Origin: Oscillospiraceae bacterium
GTDB taxonomy: Bacteria > Bacillota > Clostridia > Oscillospirales > Oscillospiraceae
Length of the DNA stretch: 50,666 nt
Reading direction: 5' to 3'
Assembly: GCA_902795345.1 (NCBI GenBank)
Contig: CADBKO010000016.1
Span: 1-50,666 of the forward strand
The position numbers and the translations under genes were made by a program. Under the pieces are notes generated by a model. That model ran no database searches and was not told where the DNA came from. It worked only from the letters and a program-made list of their open reading frames with translations. Below, piece after piece: positions 16,465 through 23,868 of the stretch (the stretch's first letter is position 1; every line of letters begins with the position of its first letter).

Positions 16465-16495
16465 AGGAGCGCCGCACGAATCGTGCGGCGCTCCT
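16465..16495. terminator. Bidirectional hairpin between xre and pnp
   Basis: Perfect 15-bp inverted repeat AGGAGCGCCGCACGA / TCGTGCGGCGCTCCT with a one-base centre. The genes on both sides converge here. The T-run is poor, GACTTTTC on the plus side. Confidence 0.7.
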
Positions 16496-16505
16496 GACTT
16501 TTCAA

Positions 16506-18677
16506 TTACTCGGCCTTGGGTTCCTCGGCCTTGGCGGGCATGGGTTCGTCGTCCTTCAGGCCCAGGCGCTCCCGCTCCCGGTAGGCTTCCTTGCGGCTCA
16601 GGTTCAGCCTGCCCCGCTCGTCCACGCCCAGGCACTTGACCCAGGTCATGTCGCCCACGTTCAGCACGTCCTCCACCTTCTCGGTGCGCTTGAACTCCAG
16701 GTCCTTGATGTGGACCATACCCTCCTTGCCGGGCACCAGCTCCACGAAGGCGCCGATGGGGATGACGCGGGTGACCTTGCCGTAGTACAGAGCGCCGGTC
16801 TCGGGCACGAAGACGATGGACTCCACCATCTTCATGGCCTTGCGGCAGTTCTCCAGGTCCAGGGAGGAGAAGTAGACCATGCCGTCCTCCTCCACGTCCA
16901 CCTTGGCGCCGGATTCGGCCACGATCTTCTGGATGGTCTTGCCGCCGGAGCCGATGACCTCGCGGATCTTCTCCACGTCGATGCGCATGGAGAGCATCTT
17001 GGGCACGTTGGCGGGCAGCTCCTTCCGGGGCTCGGGGATGGCCTTGAGCATGATCTCATCCAGGATCTGGATGCGGGCTTCCCTGGTAATGTCCAGGGCG
17101 CTGCGGATCACTTCGGGGATGAGGCCGTCGTTCTTCAGGTCCATCTGGATGGCGGTGATGCCGGCCTTGGTGCCGGCCACCTTGAAGTCCATCTCGCCGT
17201 GGAAGTCCTCCACGCCCTGGATGTCGATAAAGGTGTTCCACTTGTCGCCGTCGGAGATGAGCCCGCAGGAGATGCCGGCCACGGGGGCCTTGATGGGCAC
17301 GCCCGCATCCATCAGCGCCAGGGTGGAGCCGCAGACGGAGCCCTGAGAGGTGGAGCCGTTGGAGGAGAGGACCTCGCTCACCACGCGGATGGTGTAGGGG
17401 AATTCCTCCACGGGAGGAATGACGGCGGCCAGGGCCTTCTCCGCCAGGGCGCCGTGGCCGATCTCACGGCGGGAGGCGCTGCGGGAGCCCTTGGCTTCAC
17501 CGGTGGAATAGCCGGGGAAATTGTAATGATGGATATAACGCTTGGTCTCCTCGGGCCAGATGGTGTCCAGCTTCTGCTGGGCTTCCAGGGTGTCCAGGGT
17601 GCAGATGGAAAGCACCTGGGTCTGGCCGCGGGTGAAGAGGCCGGAACCGTGGACGATGGGCACCACGCCCACCTCGGCGGCCAGGGGCCGGATCTGGTTC
17701 ATGGCGCGTCCGTCCACGCGTTTGCCTTCCAGCAGCCACTTCTTAACGACCTTCTTCTGGATGCGGTAGGTGATCTCCTCCCACTGGCTCACGACCTCGG
17801 GATACTCCTCCTGGAACTCCGCGAAGACTTCCTCCGCCACCTTGTTCCAGCGCTCCTCCCGCACATTCTTGTCGTCGGTGTCCATGGAATACTCGGTCTT
17901 GTCGTAGTATTCCTCCACGATCTTGTTGAACAGCTCCTCATTGAAGGAGGTGTGCTCATAGCTGAACTTGGACTTGCCGATCTCCGCCACCATCTGGTCG
18001 ATGAGGGCGATGGCGGGCTTGATGACCTGATGGGCGGCCATGATGCCGTTGAACATGACGTCCTCGGGGATCTCCTGGCCCTCGGCCTCGATCATGACCA
18101 CCTTCTTCGCCGTGGCGGCGATGGTGACGGTCATTTTGCTGGTCTCCTTCTCGGCTGCGGTGGGGTTGAAGAGGTACTTCTCCCCGTCCCAGCCCAGGAC
18201 CACGCCGCCGATGGGGCCCGCCCAGGGCACATCGGAAATGGCGGTGGCGGCGGAGGCGCCCAGCATGGCGGTGATCTCAGGGGAGCAGTCCGGATCCACG
18301 GACAGCACCAGGCAGGAAATGACCACGTCGTTGCGCAGGTCGGAGGGGAACAGAGGACGCATGGGCCGGTCGATCATTCTCGAGGCCAGGGTGCCCTTTT
18401 CGCTGGGACGGCCCTCGCGGCGCAGGAAGCCGCCGGGGATGCGGCCCACGGCATAGAGCTTTTCTTCAAAGTCCACATTCAGGGGGAAATAGTCCACGCC
18501 CTCCTTGGGCCGGGGGGAGGCGGTGCAGGCCACCAGGACGGTGGTGTCCCCATAGCGGGTCATGACGGCGGCGTTGGCCAGCTCGGCGAACTTGCCCACG
18601 GTGAAGCTCAGCTTCCGGCCGGCATAGTCCATGGAATAGGTCTTCTCGTTGGGGAATTCTCTTTTGGTAATGATCAT
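16506..18677 (-). CDS. pnp: Polynucleotide phosphorylase
   Basis: 723 residues, the normal length. This is the phosphate-dependent 3'-5' exoribonuclease of RNA turnover. Two RNase PH cores flank a helical linker. The first has 'GRIPGGFLRREGRPSEKGTL' near residue 75. The second has 'GSASRREIGHGALAEKAL' and 'NGSTSQGSVCGSTLALMDAG' near 400-460. A KH domain with the GxxG loop IGSGGKTIQKI follows (about 560-610), then an S1 domain (GALYYGKVTRVIPIGAFVEL, about 625-695) and a short acidic tail. It lies 170 bases downstream of rpsO on the same strand, the widely conserved rpsO-pnp order. Confidence 0.98.
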   Translation of the reverse strand: MIITKREFPNEKTYSMDYAGRKLSFTVGKFAELANAAVMTRYGDTTVLVACTASPRPKEGVDYFPLNVDFEEKLYAVGRIPGGFLRREGRPSEKGTLASRMIDRPMRPLFPSDLRNDVVISCLVLSVDPDCSPEITAMLGASAATAISDVPWAGPIGGVVLGWDGEKYLFNPTAAEKETSKMTVTIAATAKKVVMIEAEGQEIPEDVMFNGIMAAHQVIKPAIALIDQMVAEIGKSKFSYEHTSFNEELFNKIVEEYYDKTEYSMDTDDKNVREERWNKVAEEVFAEFQEEYPEVVSQWEEITYRIQKKVVKKWLLEGKRVDGRAMNQIRPLAAEVGVVPIVHGSGLFTRGQTQVLSICTLDTLEAQQKLDTIWPEETKRYIHHYNFPGYSTGEAKGSRSASRREIGHGALAEKALAAVIPPVEEFPYTIRVVSEVLSSNGSTSQGSVCGSTLALMDAGVPIKAPVAGISCGLISDGDKWNTFIDIQGVEDFHGEMDFKVAGTKAGITAIQMDLKNDGLIPEVIRSALDITREARIQILDEIMLKAIPEPRKELPANVPKMLSMRIDVEKIREVIGSGGKTIQKIVAESGAKVDVEEDGMVYFSSLDLENCRKAMKMVESIVFVPETGALYYGKVTRVIPIGAFVELVPGKEGMVHIKDLEFKRTEKVEDVLNVGDMTWVKCLGVDERGRLNLSRKEAYRERERLGLKDDEPMPAKAEEPKAE

Positions 18678-18813
18678 TTTGTTTCCTTTCCGCGGGATAG
18701 CCAGCCCTTTAGCACTTGAAAAAACGCTGTACGGGCAAGGGGGAGGTTTCGCTGCGGCAGCGCTTTTTCAACTGCTAAAAAGGTCGGTTTCTGCCCGCTC
18801 TCATAATGTCTTA

Positions 18814-18839
18814 GGGGGCTGCCCGGATGAGCAGCCCCC
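18814..18839 (-). terminator. Hairpin between rpsO and pnp
   Basis: GGGGGCTGC / GCAGCCCCC with an 8-base loop, directly after the rpsO stop. It may be a partial terminator or an RNA-processing site for the rpsO-pnp transcript. The remaining spacer (18678-18813) holds no gene. Confidence 0.65.
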
Positions 18840-18849
18840 GTGGATTTAC

Positions 18850-19116
18850 TTACTTGCGGATGCCCAGCTTGGCGATGATGGCACGGTAGCGCTCAATGTC
18901 CTTGCGGGCCAGGTAGTCCAGCAGGCTGCGGCGCTTGCCGATCATCTTGAAGAGGCCGCGGCGGGAATGGTTGTCCTTGGGATGGACCTTCAGGTGCTCG
19001 GTCAGGTTGCTGATCCGGGCGGTGAGAATCGCGATCTGCACCTCGGGGGAACCGGTGTCGTTCTCATGGGTGCGGTTGGATTCGATGATCCCGGTCTTTT
19101 CGTCTTTCAGCATCAT
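18850..19116 (-). CDS. rpsO: 30S ribosomal protein S15
   Basis: 88 residues, the usual S15 size. It has the family hallmarks '[20 protein letters not shown]', '[19 protein letters not shown]' and the C-terminal '[13 protein letters not shown]'. It binds 16S rRNA in the 30S platform. The ORF is open for 25 more codons upstream, but GGAAG 8 bases before ATG 19116 and the family N-terminus fix this start (the next codon is also ATG). It is followed by pnp. Confidence 0.97.
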   Translation of the reverse strand: MMLKDEKTGIIESNRTHENDTGSPEVQIAILTARISNLTEHLKVHPKDNHSRRGLFKMIGKRRSLLDYLARKDIERYRAIIAKLGIRK

Positions 19117-19283
19117 GGGGATTACTTCCTTTCCTTTTACGTACCCGCTGAGCTGGGTCATGGAGGGAAAGGGGCTCTGTCCCATAACCAAGCAGAGGGG
19201 CCTATTCGATAAAGCACGTCATTTTACCACGGTCTTTTCCGCTTGTAAAGTGAAATTTTGTTTTTTTCCGCGAGGATTTATGC

Positions 19284-19289
19284 TATACT
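19284..19289 (+). promoter_or_regulatory. Extended -10 element before the YmdB-like gene
   Basis: TGCTATACT (TGn plus TATACT) 30 bases before ATG 19320. The -35 region is only a T-run, so an extended -10 promoter is likely. Confidence 0.45.
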
Positions 19290-19319
19290 CAGCATATCTA
19301 TCAGAACAGGAGCAAGGGC

Positions 19320-20090
19320 ATGAACATACTTGCCATCGGCGACGTGGTGAACGAAAGCGGCCTGGGCTTTCTCCGGAAAAAGCTCCGGGGCCTGCAAAGG
19401 CTGGTGGGAGCGGACTTCACCGTGGTCAACGGCGAGAACGCCGCCGGGACCGGCATCCTCCCCCGCCAGGCCGACGAGATCCTGGACGCGGGGGCCGACG
19501 TGATCACCCTGGGGAACCACGCCTTCCGGCGGAAGGAGATCAACGCTTATCTGGACGACTGCGATTACATCCTGCGGCCCCTGAACCTGGCCCCCCAGGT
19601 GCCGGGCCGGGGCTGGGGGGAATACGAGACCGCCGCCGGGACCGTGATGGTGGTGAACCTGATCGGGCGCTGCGGCATGGACTTCGGGCCGGACAACCCC
19701 TTCCTGGCCGTCGAACGGCTGCTGAAGGAGCGTTCTCCCCGCTTCGTCCTCATCGACTTCCACGGGGAGGCCACCAGCGAGAAGCTGGCCATGGCCTATT
19801 TCCTGGACGGGCGGGTCTCCGCCGTCTGGGGCACCCATACCCATGTGCAGACCTCCGACGGGGCCGTCTTCCCCGCCGGCACCGGCTACATCACCGACCT
19901 GGGCATGACGGGGCCCGCCGTCAGCGTGCTGGGGGTAAAGCCGGAACAGAGCGTGCGCATGTTCCTGGGGGACCCCTATGTCCCCTTCTCCGGGGCTTCC
20001 GGCCCCGCCAAGCTGGAATGTGCCGTTTTTTCCCTGGACGATTCGACCGGTCTGTGCACCGAGGTCCGTGCGCTTCGGATTGAAGAATAA
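19320..20090 (+). CDS. YmdB-family metallophosphoesterase (TIGR00282)
   Basis: 256 residues. It carries the metal ligands of the YmdB family: D8 in GDVV, E39-N40 in VNGENAAG, N66-H67 in LGNH, H148 in IDFHGE, and H173/H175 in GTHTHVQT. YmdB is a cytoplasmic 2',3'-cyclic-nucleotide phosphodiesterase that affects stress and late developmental regulation in Bacillus. The length and all ligands are normal. Two positions differ from the common form: the first loop reads VVNESG instead of VVGxxG, and the segment after the His is AFRRKEI rather than the usual aromatic form. A nuclease-type gene follows 12 bases later in the same operon. Confidence 0.9.
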   Translation: MNILAIGDVVNESGLGFLRKKLRGLQRLVGADFTVVNGENAAGTGILPRQADEILDAGADVITLGNHAFRRKEINAYLDDCDYILRPLNLAPQVPGRGWGEYETAAGTVMVVNLIGRCGMDFGPDNPFLAVERLLKERSPRFVLIDFHGEATSEKLAMAYFLDGRVSAVWGTHTHVQTSDGAVFPAGTGYITDLGMTGPAVSVLGVKPEQSVRMFLGDPYVPFSGASGPAKLECAVFSLDDSTGLCTEVRALRIEE

Positions 20091-20102
20091 GGAGGCAGAA
20101 CG

Positions 20103-21179
20103 TTGCTGAAGATCATCCATGCCGCAGATTTTCATCTGGATTCCCCCTTTGCCGCCCTCAGCGAGGAGCAGGCCGCCCTCCGGCGCAGGGAGCAGCGGCA
20201 GCTGCTGACAGACCTGGCGGAGGCAGCCGAGGGGGCGGACATCGTGCTGCTGCCCGGGGACCTGCTGGACAGCGGCGTCTGCCACGCCGAGACGGTGGAA
20301 GCCCTGGAGGGATTCCTGAACGCCCTGCCGGGCAGGGTCTTCGTCGCCCCCGGCAACCACGATTATTATGCCCCGGAAAGCCCATGGGACCGCATGGAGC
20401 TCCGGGAAAACATACATATCTTCATCTCTCCCCAGCCGGAGTCCTTCCAGCTGCCGGAGCTGGGCTGCACCGTCTGGGGCGCGGCCTTTACCTCTCCCCG
20501 GTCCGCGGGGAAGCTGCGTTCCTTCCGGGCCCCGGCGGAGGGGGTCCAGCTGATGCTGCTCCACGGGGACGTGGGCGGCGGCATGGGCTACGATCCCATC
20601 GGGGAGAGCGAGATCGCCGCCAGCGGCCTGAGATACCTGGCCCTGGGCCACGTCCACACCTGCAGCGGCCTCCGGCAGAGCGGCGACACCTATTGGGCCT
20701 ATCCCGGCTGTCTCATGGGCCGGGGCTTCGACGAGACCGGGGACAAGGGCTACCTCACCGTGACCCTGGACGGGGACGACTGCCGGGCGGAATTCCATCC
20801 CCTGCCCGGGCGGAAATATGAGATTTGCAGCGTGGACGTGACGGGGGCCGAAAGCCTCCTGAGCGCCGTGGAAGCCGCCCTCCCGGAGGACGCTTCGAGG
20901 CACGTCTACCGGGTCCTGCTGCGGGGCCAGTGGCCGGAGAAGCCCAGGCCGGAGGCTTTGGCGGAGGCCCTGGCGGACCGCTGCTTCCAGATTGAAGTGC
21001 GGGACGAGACGCAGCTGATGACCGACGTCTGGCTGGGCGCCGGGGAGGACACCCTGCGGGGCTGCTTCCTGCGGGTTCTGAAGAAGAAATACGACGCGGC
21101 CCCGGAGGAAGCGAAGGCCGGGATCACCCTGGCCGCCCGCTACGGGCTGGCGGCCCTGGACTACCGGGAGGATCTGTGA
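20103..21179 (+). CDS. SbcD/Mre11-like DNA repair exonuclease (YhaO type)
   Basis: A 358-residue calcineurin-like metallophosphoesterase. Motifs in order are HAADFHLDSPF (residues 6-16), LPGDLLD near 48, APGNHDYY near 83, LHGDVGGG near 155 and LALGHVHTC near 180. These are the metal-binding motifs of Mre11/SbcD/YhaO nucleases. The start is TTG 20103, supported by GGAGG 7 bases upstream and family-like sequence from the first codon. It overlaps the next gene (TGATG), which encodes an SMC-like ATPase. The pair corresponds to B. subtilis yhaO-yhaN and probably works as a nuclease-ATPase complex on DNA ends. Confidence 0.88.
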   Translation: MLKIIHAADFHLDSPFAALSEEQAALRRREQRQLLTDLAEAAEGADIVLLPGDLLDSGVCHAETVEALEGFLNALPGRVFVAPGNHDYYAPESPWDRMELRENIHIFISPQPESFQLPELGCTVWGAAFTSPRSAGKLRSFRAPAEGVQLMLLHGDVGGGMGYDPIGESEIAASGLRYLALGHVHTCSGLRQSGDTYWAYPGCLMGRGFDETGDKGYLTVTLDGDDCRAEFHPLPGRKYEICSVDVTGAESLLSAVEAALPEDASRHVYRVLLRGQWPEKPRPEALAEALADRCFQIEVRDETQLMTDVWLGAGEDTLRGCFLRVLKKKYDAAPEEAKAGITLAARYGLAALDYREDL

Positions 21180-23284
21180 TGGAGCTGAAAAGACTGCAAG
21201 CCAGCTTCGGACGCCTGGAAGGGGCGGAGCTGGAGCTTCACAGCGGCCTCAACGTCATCGAGGCCCCCAACGAATCGGGCAAATCCACCTGGGCGGCCTT
21301 CCTCCGGGCCATGCTCTACGGCGTCAGCACCTCTGATCGGGTGAAAAACGGAGTGCTGCCGGACCGGATGCGTTATCAGCCCTGGAGCGGCGCGCCCATG
21401 GAGGGCACGGCGGACCTAAGCTGGCAGGGCAAGGACATCACCCTGCGCCGCACTTCCCCCGGCGGCGGCAAGCCCATGGGGATGGCGGAGGCGGTGTATA
21501 CCGGCACGGAGGAACGGGTGAGCGAGCTGCGCGCCGGCGTGCCCGGAGAGATCATCCTGGGGGTGCCGGAGGCGGTGTTCCGCCGCAGTGCCTTCATTTC
21601 CGGCTCGGATATGGCCCTGGACGCCAACGCGGAGCTGGAAAAGAAGATCACCCGCCTGGTCACCTCCGGCGAGGAGCGCAGCTCTTACACGGAGGCGGAC
21701 GAACGACTGCGGCGCTGGCAGCGGAAAAGGCGCTGGCGCAGCTCCGGCGCCCTGCCGGAGGCGGAGGGCCGCCGGAAGGAAGTGCAGGATAAGCTCCGGC
21801 GCATCGAAAGCGAGAACAAGCGCCTCAGCGAGCTGCGGGAAGAAAAGGGCAAGCTCACGGAGCAGCGCGCTTTGCTGGAAAATGAACTGGCCCTCCACCG
21901 CCGGGACGAGCGGCGGGAGGAAATGCGCCGGCGGGAGGAAGCCGCCGCGGAAGCGGCTGAAGCCGCCAAAGCCGCGGAGCAGGCCCAGGCGCAGTTCCGG
22001 GAGCTGGAAGAGAAGGCCCGGGACATCACCCCGGAGAAGGTGCAGGCCCTACGGGCCGCCGCCGTGCGCCTGGAGGAGGCAGCACGGGACCGGGAGAGCG
22101 CCAAGAACGCCTATGCGGAAGCCAAGGCCGCCGTGGATGCCCTGCCCCCTCCGGCGAAGCAGCCCAACCCCAGGAAGACGGCGGTGCTGATCCTGTTCAT
22201 CCTGGGCGTGCTGGTCCTGCTGGCCGGGGCCGCTGCGGGGATGGGCCTCTTTACCCTGCCCGCAGGCTTCGTCTACGCCTTCGTGCTGCTGGCCCTGATC
22301 CTGTTCGGTGCCGCCAGCTTCTGTTCCTTCTCCGGGCGGAAAGAGGCCCGGGAAAAGGAAGCGGCCATGGCCCACGAGCGGGAACTGAAGGAACAGGCGG
22401 CCCAGGCAGCGGAAAAGCAGCTGGACGCCTGCACATCGGAAACGGAAGCCTGCGCCGCCCAGCGGCTGGAAGCGCTGGCGGCCCTGGGCGAAGGCCCGGT
22501 CGCGGAGACGGAGGAAGCCGCCCAGCGGGCGGAAGGCCTGCTGCGGGAGCTGCGGGACGCCCAGATCCGCGCCGAGAACGCCCAGGCCCTGGCAGCGCGG
22601 CTCCGGGTGGAGCCCGCGCCGCCCATGGAGCACATTCCCGAGGACGACCTCACCGGGGAACCCAAGATCAAAAAGGCCGCCGCGGAGGACTATCTCCGGC
22701 GGACGGAGGAGAAGCTGCGCCAGGTCAGCCGGGACCTGGACCGGGGCGAAGGCATCTTCGACCTGCTGGGGGACCCCCTGCTGCTGGCCACCGAGGAAGG
22801 CAAGCTGACGGAGGACATCCACCGCATGCAGGGGGAATACGACGCACTGGAACTGGCTCTGGACGCTCTGCGGGAGGCCAACACCCAATTGCAGACCCTG
22901 TTCAGCCCCATCATCAGCCGCCGGGCCGCCGCCCTCATGGCCAGAATGACGGACTACAATTACGCCGGGGTCTATTTTGACCGGGAGATGCGCTTCTCCG
23001 CCCAGCGCAGCGGGGACCTGAACGCCCACGCGCTGGAATACCTCAGCGAGGGCACCCGGAACCAGCTGTATCTGGCGGTGCGCCTGGCCATCTGCGAGCT
23101 GGTGCTGACGGAGGAAAGCTGCCCTCTTATCCTGGACGACGTGCTGGCCGTCTTTGACGACAAGCGGGCCAAGGACACCCTGCGGCTCCTGAAGGAGTTG
23201 GGCTCGGAGCGGCAGATCATCCTCCTGACCTGCCAGAGCCGGGAAAAGCGGTTCCTGGCCGAACTGGAAAAGGAAGGTGCTTGA
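21179..23284 (+). CDS. SMC/Rad50-like ATPase with membrane hairpin (YhaN type)
   Basis: About 701 residues. The N-terminal ATPase half has Walker A APNESGKST near residues 30-38. Long coiled coils rich in E, K, R and A follow (about 190-325 and 395-600). The C-terminal half has the signature region 'YLSEGTRNQLYLAVRLAICE' near 622-641 and Walker B LILDDVLAVFDD. Between the coils, around residues 335-390, two hydrophobic segments (VLILFILGVLVLLAG; FVYAFVLLALILFGA) form a predicted membrane hairpin where Rad50 has its zinc hook. The overlap with the nuclease gene implies a complex, here anchored in the membrane. ATG 21179 or GTG 21176 could be the start. Confidence 0.88.
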   Translation: MELKRLQASFGRLEGAELELHSGLNVIEAPNESGKSTWAAFLRAMLYGVSTSDRVKNGVLPDRMRYQPWSGAPMEGTADLSWQGKDITLRRTSPGGGKPMGMAEAVYTGTEERVSELRAGVPGEIILGVPEAVFRRSAFISGSDMALDANAELEKKITRLVTSGEERSSYTEADERLRRWQRKRRWRSSGALPEAEGRRKEVQDKLRRIESENKRLSELREEKGKLTEQRALLENELALHRRDERREEMRRREEAAAEAAEAAKAAEQAQAQFRELEEKARDITPEKVQALRAAAVRLEEAARDRESAKNAYAEAKAAVDALPPPAKQPNPRKTAVLILFILGVLVLLAGAAAGMGLFTLPAGFVYAFVLLALILFGAASFCSFSGRKEAREKEAAMAHERELKEQAAQAAEKQLDACTSETEACAAQRLEALAALGEGPVAETEEAAQRAEGLLRELRDAQIRAENAQALAARLRVEPAPPMEHIPEDDLTGEPKIKKAAAEDYLRRTEEKLRQVSRDLDRGEGIFDLLGDPLLLATEEGKLTEDIHRMQGEYDALELALDALREANTQLQTLFSPIISRRAAALMARMTDYNYAGVYFDREMRFSAQRSGDLNAHALEYLSEGTRNQLYLAVRLAICELVLTEESCPLILDDVLAVFDDKRAKDTLRLLKELGSERQIILLTCQSREKRFLAELEKEGA

Positions 23285-23286
23285 CT

Positions 23287-23868
23287 ATGCCCGCAGCCAT
23301 GATCCATCTTCTCACCGCCCGGGACTACGATCCCCGGGGGGACGCCCGCTATCTCCTGGGCAGCATCGCCCCGGACCACGCCTTTGACCGGGCTTATAAG
23401 GACGCCATCCACCTGCGGGACGTGCCGGACCGCCCTGCGGCCCTGAAAGCGCTGCGCTCAAGGCTGGACCTGCGGGACAGTTACAGCCTGGGCTGGCTCC
23501 TGCACCTCTTCACCGACCTGAAATGGGACACCTCCTTCCTGGCGGACTACCGCGCCGCCCACGAGGGGGAGGAAAACTGGTTCCGGGACTATCACAAGGA
23601 GCTGCACAGCGCCGGTTACGCCCTCTATCACCGCTACGACTGGGCGGACAAGGCTTGCAGCGACATCCTGGCGGTGGACCTGGCCTCCCTGCCCGCCGAC
23701 GTGCCGGGGGACCCGGCGCAGATCGAGGAATTCCGCACCATCCTCATGGAAAAGACCCGGGAAAGCGACCCGGCCATCCATTCCGACGCCTTCCCTGCGG
23801 TGGTGGTGGAGCATTTCGCCATGGATACGGCGGCGGCCTTCCGGGCCTGGATGGAGGGGGAAACTTGA
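23287..23868 (+). CDS. Zinc-dependent phospholipase C-like protein (putative)
   Basis: 193 residues, no signal peptide. Histidine and aspartate clusters are spread through a helical protein: MIHLLTARDYD, GSIAPDH, SLGWLLHLFTDLKWD and VEHFAMDTAAAF. This arrangement recalls the zinc-dependent phospholipase C / S1-P1 nuclease fold, whose cytoplasmic bacterial relatives are mostly uncharacterised. ATG 23287 has GGAAGG about 9 bases upstream; the TTG six bases earlier is less likely. It overlaps the next gene by four bases, so it is part of the operon from 19320 to 26153. The enzymatic activity is not demonstrated for this type. Confidence 0.6.
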   Translation: MPAAMIHLLTARDYDPRGDARYLLGSIAPDHAFDRAYKDAIHLRDVPDRPAALKALRSRLDLRDSYSLGWLLHLFTDLKWDTSFLADYRAAHEGEENWFRDYHKELHSAGYALYHRYDWADKACSDILAVDLASLPADVPGDPAQIEEFRTILMEKTRESDPAIHSDAFPAVVVEHFAMDTAAAFRAWMEGET

